A stretch of DNA of 15,041 bases from an uncultured Candidatus Melainabacteria bacterium (GTDB lineage Bacteria; Cyanobacteriota; Vampirovibrionia; Gastranaerophilales; Gastranaerophilaceae), in the NCBI GenBank assembly GCA_934693215.1, contig CAKUVB010000020.1, forward strand, positions 1 to 15,041. The letters are read 5' to 3'. Below the pieces are notes generated by a model that made no database searches, had not been told where the DNA came from, and saw only the letters and a program-made list of their open reading frames with translations. Positions 7,622-13,515 of this stretch are shown here, one piece after another (position 1 is the first letter of the stretch; each line of letters opens with the position of its first letter). A program made the position numbers and the translations under genes.

Positions 7622-8155
7622 TTAATACTCTATTCCTTGTCTTGCCTTCACTCCAATATCAAAATAATGTTTGATTGGTTTCATCTCTGTTACAAGATGA
7701 GCAAGTGCTTGCAATTCAGGGTGTGCGTATCTTCCGGTTAAAACTATTTCAAGGTTTTCAGGTTTATTCAACAATACATTTTTAACATCTGAAACCTTTA
7801 GCATACCTAATGATACACAAATATTTATTTCATCAAGAATAATTAATTGATATTCTCCGCTGTTAATAGCTTTTTTAGCATATTCCCAGCCTTTTTTTGC
7901 TTCTTTGTAGTCATCAATACAGATATTATGAGAATAAACAACTCTATCCATTCCAAACTGAACTACATCTAAATTTGGTAAAAACTTAGATGAAGAAACA
8001 ATTTCTCCATAAGATGTACCACAATCTCCCTTTGCGAACTGGATTATTAATACTTTCCAGCCATGTCCCAATGCACGTAGTGCCAAGCCCAGTGATGCGG
8101 TTGTTTTACCTTTGCCATCGCCTGTATAGATTTGAATATATCCATGCTCTAACAC
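7622..8155 (-). CDS. cobO: Corrinoid (cob(I)alamin) adenosyltransferase, CobA/CobO/BtuR type
   Basis: Transfers the 5'-deoxyadenosyl group of ATP to the cobalt of reduced corrinoids to make adenosylcobalamin; cytoplasmic. The P-loop GDGKGKTT (12-19) is the distinctive CobA variant. GWKVLIIQFAKGD, LIILDEINI (Walker B), VLTGRYAHPEL and the terminal KARQGIEY are family blocks. The 177 residues are normal. The start is GTG at 8155, set by a perfect AGGAGG seven bases upstream. No other corrin biosynthesis gene is in the window, so it may serve salvage of imported B12. I looked for a cobalamin riboswitch upstream and found none. Confidence 0.94.
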   Translation of the reverse strand: MLEHGYIQIYTGDGKGKTTASLGLALRALGHGWKVLIIQFAKGDCGTSYGEIVSSSKFLPNLDVVQFGMDRVVYSHNICIDDYKEAKKGWEYAKKAINSGEYQLIILDEINICVSLGMLKVSDVKNVLLNKPENLEIVLTGRYAHPELQALAHLVTEMKPIKHYFDIGVKARQGIEY

Positions 8156-8680
8156 TCAAGTGCCTCCTGAAATACTAACTGCATTTTCTGCTTTTATTTT
8201 AATTTTTATCAACTATTCCGACATCATATCAATAAAGTAATTAGATTTATCTTTAAGAACGTATACCCCAAAAAATAAATGATGTCCGTAAATCCATTAT
8301 GACAGATTAAAATAAAAATAACAAATAAAAAGTGTTCTCATGACAATTTTTTTACAAGTATTTTTGTTAAAAAAACTACTAAAACCATGCTATTATTAGA
8401 CTTGCGATAATTAAATATATTTATACAAAAATTTACTAAACAAATATTAACAATCTATTGCAAACCTCTGAACAACCCTTTGCATAAGACATACAGGGTA
8501 ATTTTAATAAGATAAATTTATAATAATATTTCTTCACATTTGATTGATATTTTTTATCTCTTTTTCAAACTCAATAAAAATACATACCGCTCACAAAATT
8601 ATTAATGTCAACCAAAAAAGTTGTATAAATTTACTAAATTTCATTAAAAATGATACGTCATATTTGTTAACATAACATGA
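8156..8680. other. AT-rich intergenic region between cobO and the ncRNA
   Basis: About 520 bases with no credible coding frame. It should hold the cobO promoter on the minus strand (TTGATA-like and TAAAAT-like hexamers, none compelling) and the ncRNA promoter on the plus strand. An 8-base inverted repeat GACATCAT / ATGATGTC (8220-8227, 8279-8286) and a 5-base hairpin ACCCT / AGGGT (8475-8479, 8495-8499) are visible. GTCAT...ATGAC (8657-8661, 8677-8681) flanks the presumed ncRNA start and could be an operator. Confidence 0.5.
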
Positions 8681-8909
8681 CCCTCAATAAAGTTGGGAGG
8701 CATGGTGATATGTAAATTTTTCATGAACTTTTCGTTACTTGATAACCCGATAGAGTTAGCCTAACATAATAATGTACTTGGAAGGGAGTGATGGCTACAA
8801 GGCTCGGGGGAGAGTTGAAAAATCGAAGTATCGAATTAATTTATTTTAAACAGTGACTACTGGACTTAGGGAGAAGATTTATTTAAGGCTTGCATTGACA
8901 AGCCTTTTT
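8681..8909 (+). ncRNA. Structured non-coding RNA, 6S RNA-like
   Basis: A stretch markedly richer in G and C than its surroundings, ending in a Rho-independent terminator with no plus-strand gene after it. It folds as one long irregular hairpin. Closing pairs: CCCT (8681-8684) with AGGG (8868-8871) and AAGT (8690-8693) with ACTT (8864-8867). A large central bubble has a small CAGT/ACTG hairpin (8851-8862) on its 3' strand. The apical arm pairs TAAATT (8713-8718) with AATTTA (8838-8843), TTCG (8731-8734) with CGAA (8832-8835), TACTT (8736-8740) with AAGTA (8826-8830), GAT with ATC, GAG (8753-8755) with CTC (8803-8805), and TAGCC with GGCTA (8757-8761, 8792-8796). This closing stem, bubble and arm layout is that of 6S RNA, the RNA polymerase decoy. 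Exact ends and family are not proven; it does not match tmRNA, RNase P RNA, SRP RNA or 5S rRNA. Confidence 0.5.
8885..8909 (+). terminator. Rho-independent terminator of the ncRNA
   Basis: AAGGCTTG (8885-8892) pairs with CAAGCCTT (8899-8906) over a six-base loop, followed by a run of T to 8909. The opposite strand has only a mixed A/T tail, so any effect on rlmH, which ends at 8936, would be weaker. Confidence 0.85.
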
Positions 8910-8935
8910 AAATGCGTATTTTTATAAAAAATAAA

Positions 8936-9406
8936 TTACTTGTGATATGTTTCATTATTAGAAATTTTGAACGCACGATATATTTGTTCTAAAAGAATTA
9001 ATCTAGTAAATTGATGAATAAATGTCATCTTTGATAAACTTAATTTTAAATTAGACATATCTCGAACTTTTTTAGACAAACCACAAGAAGAACCTATTAT
9101 AAAAACAATTTCTGAAACACCTGAATTCCCAATTTGTTCAAGTTTTTTAGAGAAATCTACTGAATCAAATTGCTTACCCTCAATTTCCATTGTTATAATA
9201 AAGCTTGATGGTTTTATATGTGAAATAATTTTTTCTGCCTCTGCATCAAGAACTTTTTCTACCAAATTTTCATCTTTGATTTCTATTGGAGTAAGTTCAA
9301 CTATTTCTAATGGCGTATAAGGACGTAATCTTTTCAAATATTCGTCTATACCATCTTTTAAGTATTTTTCTTTTATTTTTCCTAATGCAATAATTTTAAT
9401 CTTCAT
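8936..9406 (-). CDS. rlmH: 23S rRNA (pseudouridine(1915)-N(3))-methyltransferase RlmH
   Basis: SPOUT-class methyltransferase acting on pseudouridine 1915 of 23S rRNA in assembled 70S ribosomes; SAM donor; homodimer. Length 156 is exact for the family. MKIKIIALGKIKEKYL opens typically. The knot region FIIGSSCGLS (102-111), LSLSKMTFIHQFTRLILLEQIYRAF (122-146) and terminal YHK are diagnostic. Three small departures: the usual GG of the SAM loop is GS, the Pro of MTFPHQ is Ile, and the Gly-x-Pro before YHK is Asn-Glu-Thr. The gene is probably functional since everything else is intact. There is no ribosome-binding site; TAGTAT lies six bases before the ATG. It is divergent from the exported repeat protein gene. 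Confidence 0.95.
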   Translation of the reverse strand: MKIKIIALGKIKEKYLKDGIDEYLKRLRPYTPLEIVELTPIEIKDENLVEKVLDAEAEKIISHIKPSSFIITMEIEGKQFDSVDFSKKLEQIGNSGVSEIVFIIGSSCGLSKKVRDMSNLKLSLSKMTFIHQFTRLILLEQIYRAFKISNNETYHK

Positions 9407-9412
9407 ATAATA

Positions 9413-9421
9413 ATACTACCA
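9413..9421 (-). promoter_or_regulatory. Candidate leaderless promoter of rlmH (extended -10)
   Basis: TGG-TAGTAT (9421-9413) ends six bases before the rlmH ATG, the same geometry as at alr, DUF4127 and rsmH. No Shine-Dalgarno sequence is present. The -35 is not clear. Confidence 0.45.
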
Positions 9422-9447
9422 TCTAATCACTCAATAAGGTAATAGAA

Positions 9448-9475
9448 TTATCAATAGAGAAGTTTATTTTATACT
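9448..9475 (+). promoter_or_regulatory. Promoter of the exported repeat protein gene
   Basis: -35 TTATCA (9448-9453) and -10 TATACT (9470-9475) are separated by 16 bases. The predicted transcription start is near 9482, eight bases before the ATG, which would leave the AGGGG at 9476-9480 outside the mRNA. Either the start lies further upstream or this is a near-leaderless message. Confidence 0.4.
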
Positions 9476-9489
9476 AGGGGATTAAATAA

Positions 9490-10047
9490 ATGAAAAAACT
9501 TCTTTTAATATTCGGTATTTTAGTTATAACTTCTCCGGTTTCTTTTGGTAGTGGAGATTTTTTCAGATTTGACAATAGAATGATGAATAACAACCGTTGG
9601 TATAGAAACAGCATAGATAGAGAAATTGAAAATACTATTGATGAAATGAATCGTCAAACTTGGACCAACCCTTATGATATATACAACAATCCTGTATCAA
9701 GGATTTTTAAAAAAAATGACTATACAAAAAATTCGATAAAGGATTCTGATATAGAATACTTGTTAACCAAAATGGAACGTAATAGTTTTGGTAAATGTTA
9801 CAATACACTTGGTATAGAAAATCGTCTTGATAGACTAGAAGCCCAAATGTTCGGAGCTATACAATCAGGTGATTATAAAAGTCGTCTTAACAGACTAAGA
9901 CACGCATATTCTGCAGAATCAACAAGAAGTTACAAAGCCAAAAACAAAAAATTAAACCGTTTTAAAGAATTTTTCTCTAACGGATATCCAACAAGCATAC
10001 CAGCTGATGAAGATTATTACTCCTCGCTAAGAAATGGAATTTATTAG
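9490..10047 (+). CDS. Unknown exported protein with RLxRLE...FG repeats
   Basis: Function unknown. Residues 1-20 are a Sec signal peptide (MKKLLLIFGILVITSPVSFG), so the protein is exported. The next 60 residues are Asn-, Arg- and Asp-rich and probably partly disordered. Residues about 90-136 hold a degenerate repeat of about 22 residues: LLTKMERNSFGKCYN, then RLDRLEAQMFGAIQSGDYK, then a half copy SRLNRLRHA. The pattern RLxxLExxxFGxxY recurs in extracytoplasmic proteins of cyanobacteria and relatives as I know them; it predicts short amphipathic helices. The C-terminus is basic then Tyr-rich. The gene is divergent from rlmH and convergent with the 158-residue gene, only 28 bases apart, with no terminator between. 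Confidence 0.82.
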   Translation: MKKLLLIFGILVITSPVSFGSGDFFRFDNRMMNNNRWYRNSIDREIENTIDEMNRQTWTNPYDIYNNPVSRIFKKNDYTKNSIKDSDIEYLLTKMERNSFGKCYNTLGIENRLDRLEAQMFGAIQSGDYKSRLNRLRHAYSAESTRSYKAKNKKLNRFKEFFSNGYPTSIPADEDYYSSLRNGIY

Positions 10048-10075
10048 TATTCATCAAATATCAAAACAACAAACA

Positions 10076-10552
10076 TCATACAATTTTTGAGTGCGTTTTA
10101 TTAACCATTCTTATCGCAGCTTGAGTATTTAAAAAATTCAATGTTTCCATCAAATTCCCTCGTCTGCCATATTGGTTTCGAGCAGCTGCCATTGTTTCAT
10201 CACGCATAGAATTTGTATATGTTGAATTATCAACACTTTGAATATTATGTTTTAATTGTGGAATATTTTCTTGAGGTTTTACTTCAGGCACATTTTGAAT
10301 AATAGTAGAATTTTGCTCTGTTTCTGTTTTTATATTTTGGGTTAAATTTCCAAACGGTTTACGACTTCCGGTAATAGATGCTCTAGCTGATGCCATAACA
10401 TCATTCTGAACAGCTTGAGTCATTCCTTCTTCTCTTTCTGTCGCAAGAGATGAAGATTTTTCCTTTGCCCTGTTAAATATCATTTCTTTTACTGAAGCAA
10501 CTTCCGACATATCAATGCTCGGTCTTGCTCCTGTAAGGCCATAATTATTCAT
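10076..10552 (-). CDS. Unknown Q/N/S-rich protein with an internal duplicated motif
   Basis: Function not recognised. The 158 residues carry no signal peptide or membrane segment and are rich in Gln, Asn, Ser and Thr, with a Pro/Gln linker around 80-105, so much of it is likely disordered. Two related segments flank that linker: VMASARASITGSRKPFGNL (52-70) and TMAAARNQYGRRGNL (120-134), sharing MxxAR...G...R..GNL. They may be repeated binding motifs. The ATG has GAGG four bases upstream in AAAGAGGAAA, a credible ribosome-binding site. A hairpin ATCATG/CATGAT (10580-10585, 10598-10603) lies in the likely leader. The gene stands alone on its strand. Confidence 0.75.
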   Translation of the reverse strand: MNNYGLTGARPSIDMSEVASVKEMIFNRAKEKSSSLATEREEGMTQAVQNDVMASARASITGSRKPFGNLTQNIKTETEQNSTIIQNVPEVKPQENIPQLKHNIQSVDNSTYTNSMRDETMAAARNQYGRRGNLMETLNFLNTQAAIRMVNKTHSKIV

Positions 10553-10612
10553 TTTCCTCTTTATCCTATTCTAATATATATCATGCCTGAATAAAAACAT
10601 GATACACATAGT

Positions 10613-10618
10613 ATTATA
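10613..10618 (-). promoter_or_regulatory. Possible -10 box for the 158-residue gene
   Basis: TATAAT at 10618-10613 lies about 60 bases before the ATG. The only -35 candidate, TGACTT at 18 bases, is weak. The resulting leader would contain the 6-base-pair hairpin at 10580-10603. Confidence 0.35.
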
Positions 10619-10840
10619 GTGTCTATATATTAATAAAGTCATAAAAGCATAAAAAATTTACATATTTGTATATCAATATTATATAATTGTTACATAAGTA
10701 CATATTAGATATAAATTTATAAATTCTATTAAAAAATAAAAAATCCGACAATAGCCTGAAAGAGAACTATCAAACAAAAAAATAACTATAAGTTCATTCA
10801 GAATAATAACAATAATATCAATGAAAACTTAGCTTTGGGT
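10619..10840. other. AT-rich intergenic stretch, nothing assigned
   Basis: Very A/T-rich DNA upstream of the 158-residue gene. No frame with a ribosome-binding site, no tRNA and no repeat family was seen. TAGCTTT (10830-10836) can pair with AAAGCTA (10846-10852), overlapping the next terminator stem. Confidence 0.4.
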
Positions 10841-10872
10841 AAAAAAAAGCTATGTATAAAATCTACATAGCT
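10841..10872 (-). terminator. Rho-independent terminator with no annotated gene upstream
   Basis: AGCTATGTA (10848-10856) and TACATAGCT (10864-10872) form a perfect 9-base-pair stem with a 7-base loop. On the minus strand it is followed by eight T residues. The plus strand has no T tract. No minus-strand gene lies between it and lysS, which reads the other way. Confidence 0.75.
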
Positions 10873-11022
10873 GTTGATTAGGGATATGTGTATCGTCGTT
10901 TTTAAGGAGTATATGGTAATGTTATCAGTAGTTTAAAGAAATAAAATCATTAACATGTATGATTTTTAACTTCTAACCTTAGGTAGAGAAAGTTTAAATA
11001 TTTTCATTTATTTTTATGTTAC
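10841..11022 (-). ncRNA. Possible small RNA divergent from lysS
   Basis: Inferred from two ends. On the 3' side is the terminator at 10841-10872. On the 5' side the palindrome ACTATAGT (11029-11036) gives a TATAGT -10 on both strands, so a minus-strand transcript starting near 11022 is possible. The roughly 180-nt product would contain a hairpin AAAATCAT/ATGATTTT (10943-10950, 10959-10966), then an open ACTCCTT segment (10904-10910) complementary to ribosome-binding sites, then the terminator. No good -35 is seen and no coding frame fits. Confidence 0.25.
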
Positions 11023-11037
11023 TATGTAACTATAGTA
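11020..11037 (+). promoter_or_regulatory. lysS promoter -10 with overlapping inverted repeat
   Basis: TATAGT at 11031-11036 is the best -10 for lysS, giving a leader of about 25 bases that holds the GAGGA site. It is embedded in inverted repeats: GTTAC-TAT-GTAAC (11018-11030) and TACTAT-N6-ATAGTA (11020-11025, 11032-11037). These could be a repressor operator or simply a symmetric divergent promoter. The -35 is weak. Confidence 0.4.
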
Positions 11038-11067
11038 TGATTTCTACAACAAAATGAGGAAAAATTT

Positions 11068-12573
11068 ATGTCAGAAAATGCGACACGAGAACCTATTTCA
11101 GCAAAAGAATCAATTAGACAAAGACGACTTGAAAAGCTTGCTGAATTAGTGGATAAAGGAATTAATCCATATCCGTATACGTTTGATAAAAATGCTAACG
11201 CATCAGATTTGCAAGAAAAATACAAAGACTTGCAAGCCGGTGAAGAAACAGAAGATAAATATGCTGTTGCAGGACGTGTAATGGCTATTAGAAATACAGG
11301 CATGTTCATTGACCTTATGGACGCAACAGGAAAAATCCAAATTTTCTCTCACAAAGAAAATATGGACCCTGATATGGTAAAAACTTTAAAATTAGTTGAT
11401 GTTGGTGATATTCTTGGTTTCTACGGAACTATCAGAAGAACACCTAGAGGAGAGCTTTCTATCAAAGCTACTTCTTACAAAATTTTATCTAAATCATTAC
11501 AAACATTACCTGAAAAATTCCATGGTCTAACAGACGTTGAAACAAGATATCGTCAAAGATATGTTGATTTGATTGTAAATGAAAACACAAGAGATACTTT
11601 CAGAAAAAGAAGTCTTATTATATCTAAAATAAGAGAATTCCTAAACAAAGATGGATTTATGGAGGTTGAAACTCCTATATTGCAAACTTTAGCATCAGGT
11701 GCTAATGCAAGACCGTTCAACACTCACCACAATGCTCTTGATATGGATTTGACTCTTAGAATTGCTCTTGAATTGTATCTAAAAAGATTAATCGTTGGTG
11801 GCGTTTCAGAAAGAGTTTATGAAATTGGTAAATGTTTCAGAAACGAAGGTATTGATACTCGTCACAACCCTGAATTTACGATGATTGAGTTATATCAAGC
11901 TTATGCTGATTATAATGATATGATGACATTGACTGAAAACATGGTTGCCTATGTTGCTCAAGAAGTTCTTGGTACAACAAAAATCAAATACGGAGAAAAT
12001 GAAATTGATTTAACTCCACCTTGGGATAGAAAAACAATGATTGGTTCTATCAAAGAGGCTACAGGTGTTGATTTCTTAGATATCTTTACAGCAGAAGAAG
12101 CTATCCAAAAAGCTAGAGAACTTCATGTAAATGTTGATGATGATATGAACTGGGGTCAAGTTGTTGATGCGGTGTTCGAGGACAAAATTGAACCAACACT
12201 TATTCAACCATGCCACATTATTGATTACCCTAGAGAAATATCTCCATTAGCAAAAGTTCATAGAGAAAACGACAGATTAACCGAAAGATTTGAAACTCGT
12301 GTTAATGGTTGGGAAATTGCAAATGCGTTCTCTGAATTATCTGATCCAATCGACCAAAGATACAGATTTGAAGCTCAAGCTTTAGCAAAAGCAAACGGTG
12401 ATGAAGAAGCAATGTCAATTGATGAAGATTATATCAATGCTTTAGAATACGGTATGCCTCCAACAGGTGGTATGGGTATGGGTATTGATAGACTAGTTAT
12501 GTTATTAACTGATTCTCCAACAATTAGAGATGTTATAGCATTCCCTACAATGAGAAGAATCGAGAATCAATAA
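11068..12573 (+). CDS. lysS: Lysyl-tRNA synthetase, class II
   Basis: Charges tRNA-Lys using ATP and lysine; cytoplasmic dimer. The 501 residues are typical. The N-terminal OB-fold anticodon-binding domain (about 65-155) includes VAGRVMAIRNTGMFIDL. The catalytic core has motif 1 around RKRSLIISKIREFLNKDGFMEVETP, motif 2 FRNEGIDTRHNPEFTMIE, and motif 3 GGMGMGIDRLVMLL (467-480). LARFHRENDR-like and GWEIANAFSELSDP-type lysine-pocket blocks are present as LAKVHRENDR and GWEIANAFSELSDP. The ATG has GAGGA seven bases upstream. It is the only gene of its operon and ends in a strong terminator shared with the convergent L,D-transpeptidase gene. Confidence 0.98.
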   Translation: MSENATREPISAKESIRQRRLEKLAELVDKGINPYPYTFDKNANASDLQEKYKDLQAGEETEDKYAVAGRVMAIRNTGMFIDLMDATGKIQIFSHKENMDPDMVKTLKLVDVGDILGFYGTIRRTPRGELSIKATSYKILSKSLQTLPEKFHGLTDVETRYRQRYVDLIVNENTRDTFRKRSLIISKIREFLNKDGFMEVETPILQTLASGANARPFNTHHNALDMDLTLRIALELYLKRLIVGGVSERVYEIGKCFRNEGIDTRHNPEFTMIELYQAYADYNDMMTLTENMVAYVAQEVLGTTKIKYGENEIDLTPPWDRKTMIGSIKEATGVDFLDIFTAEEAIQKARELHVNVDDDMNWGQVVDAVFEDKIEPTLIQPCHIIDYPREISPLAKVHRENDRLTERFETRVNGWEIANAFSELSDPIDQRYRFEAQALAKANGDEEAMSIDEDYINALEYGMPPTGGMGMGIDRLVMLLTDSPTIRDVIAFPTMRRIENQ

Positions 12574-12592
12574 TTCAAGACAGATAATTATT

Positions 12593-12625
12593 AAAAGACA
12601 CCGAATTAATTTCGGTGTCTTTTTT
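12593..12625. terminator. Bidirectional Rho-independent terminator between lysS and the L,D-transpeptidase gene
   Basis: AAAAGACACCGAA (12593-12605) and TTCGGTGTCTTTT (12611-12623) form a perfect 13-base-pair stem with a 5-base loop. T runs follow on the plus strand (to 12625). The minus strand continues as TTTTAATAATT, so it can end both transcripts. Confidence 0.92.
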
Positions 12626-12646
12626 ATTGAATATAAAATTTTAATT

Positions 12647-13318
12647 TTATTTTATCAAAACAAAAGTGCCTTTTTTAACCTCTTTAGCAAATTGTTTAAT
12701 TACTTCATTCTCCATTCTCATACAACCATGAGAGGCATGCTTACCTATGCTAGATGCGTCATTATTACCATGAATAAATTCACCGTTTGAACCTTTAATT
12801 TCTCCTGTTTTAGAATCAACTATTGTCAAATACAAAATATTAGGACCATATGCTTTTGGATTTCTACTTCTTTTTGAGCCTGGAGCACATTTATAAGGAT
12901 ATTCTTCAATATGATGAACTTGCCTTATTCCTGTCCCTGTAATACTTTTACCATTTCTACCAATAACACCTGAAGCTATATGATACCCGTCTTTTACCTT
13001 GCCATTTTCATTATAGCGATATAATTTATTTTCTGTTACGTCAACTACAATACCAACTTTTTGTTGTTTTCCGGCTATTTTAACAATCGGAGAAGGTGCT
13101 TTTGCAAGCTCTGTGCTATCAAGCTGAGTTACATATTTTTTTGACTGCAAACTATCTGTTGCAACAATAGTACTATCTGTTTTAGAAAATGTATCTGCTT
13201 TTATTGGTGTTGTACCAAAACAACAAGCTAAACCTAATGCCGGCAAAATCATTTTGGGAACAGATACTTTTCCTGTAAAATTTGGTCTGTTATTTATTGA
13301 ACTTTTTATACTTATCAT
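12647..13318 (-). CDS. L,D-transpeptidase (YkuD domain), exported
   Basis: Expected to form 3-3 peptidoglycan crosslinks or attach proteins to the wall through a catalytic cysteine. The YkuD domain covers about 87-223. The active-site motif is complete: His183 in FIHGNN, then SHGCMRM with His197, Cys199 and Arg201, ending KKGTFVLIK. GPNILYLTI and the 'HG...G.. SHGC.R' spacing agree with the family. The N-terminus is unusual. MISIKSSINNRPNFTGKVSVPK precedes a short hydrophobic run MILPALGLACC (23-33), then TTPIKADTF, so targeting is by a long-n-region signal or a weak anchor; LACC is a poor lipobox. Residues 45-85 are a Ser/Thr/Lys linker. The ATG has AAGGA five bases upstream. The gene is alone, convergent with lysS. 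Confidence 0.9.
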   Translation of the reverse strand: MISIKSSINNRPNFTGKVSVPKMILPALGLACCFGTTPIKADTFSKTDSTIVATDSLQSKKYVTQLDSTELAKAPSPIVKIAGKQQKVGIVVDVTENKLYRYNENGKVKDGYHIASGVIGRNGKSITGTGIRQVHHIEEYPYKCAPGSKRSRNPKAYGPNILYLTIVDSKTGEIKGSNGEFIHGNNDASSIGKHASHGCMRMENEVIKQFAKEVKKGTFVLIK

Positions 13319-13392
13319 TTTATTCCTTCTTTTCTTAATGTTTTAGAAAAAGTAAACAAAATATTTTTTGCTATTTTAAATTAAAAATTTAC

Positions 13393-13422
13393 AAAAAAAA
13401 TGACAATCAAAATGATTGTCAT
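13393..13422 (-). terminator. Rho-independent terminator after the 105-residue gene
   Basis: ATGACAATCA (13400-13409) and TGATTGTCAT (13413-13422) form a 10-base-pair stem; the minus strand then runs into eight T residues (13400-13393). It lies about 94 bases beyond the gene's stop and before the L,D-transpeptidase start, separating the two units. Confidence 0.85.
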
Positions 13423-13438
13423 AAAATTTTCCTAATTT

Positions 13439-13469
13439 GTCCCTGTCCCTATCGGAGTCATCTCCGTAG
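13439..13469. repeat. Tandem GTCCCT pair and hairpin in a 3' untranslated region
   Basis: GTCCCT is repeated directly (13439-13444, 13445-13450). Next to it CGGAG (13453-13457) pairs with CTCCG (13462-13466) over a TCAT loop, extended by CTA/TAG with one bulged base. The segment is markedly richer in G and C than its surroundings and lies between the 105-residue gene and its terminator. Confidence 0.45.
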
Positions 13470-13515
13470 AATTCTTGGTTGAAGTTATACGAATTATAAT
13501 ATCAATTCTCTAACT

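Noticed and set aside
8220..8286. Inverted repeat GACATCAT / ATGATGTC about 50 bases apart upstream of cobO.
   Set aside because: Eight bases with a long spacer in AT-rich DNA can arise by chance; no T tract or known operator pattern accompanies it.
8156..8300. Possible cobalamin riboswitch controlling cobO.
   Set aside because: No B12-box-like or other conserved cobalamin riboswitch sequence could be found on the minus strand; the region is plain AT-rich DNA.
8702..8764. A 20-codon frame beginning just after GGGAGG at the 5' side of the ncRNA.
   Set aside because: The putative ribosome-binding site is one base from the ATG, too close to work, and the frame overlaps paired regions of the RNA.
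8791..8856. A 21-codon frame inside the ncRNA island, with AAGG five bases before its ATG.
   Set aside because: Its first codons (AGG, CTC, GGG) are unlike the A/T-ending codons of neighbouring genes, and the same bases are better explained by RNA pairing. It should be revisited only if the frame proves conserved.
10904..10936. AAGGAG followed by a 7-codon frame (MVMLSVV), a possible leader peptide upstream of lysS.
   Set aside because: It contains no lysine codons, ends before any plus-strand terminator hairpin of quality, and probably lies upstream of the lysS transcription start.
11022..11309. 95-codon minus-strand frame opposite the start of lysS.
   Set aside because: It is antisense to a certain gene, with no ribosome-binding site or recognisable protein features; a shadow frame.
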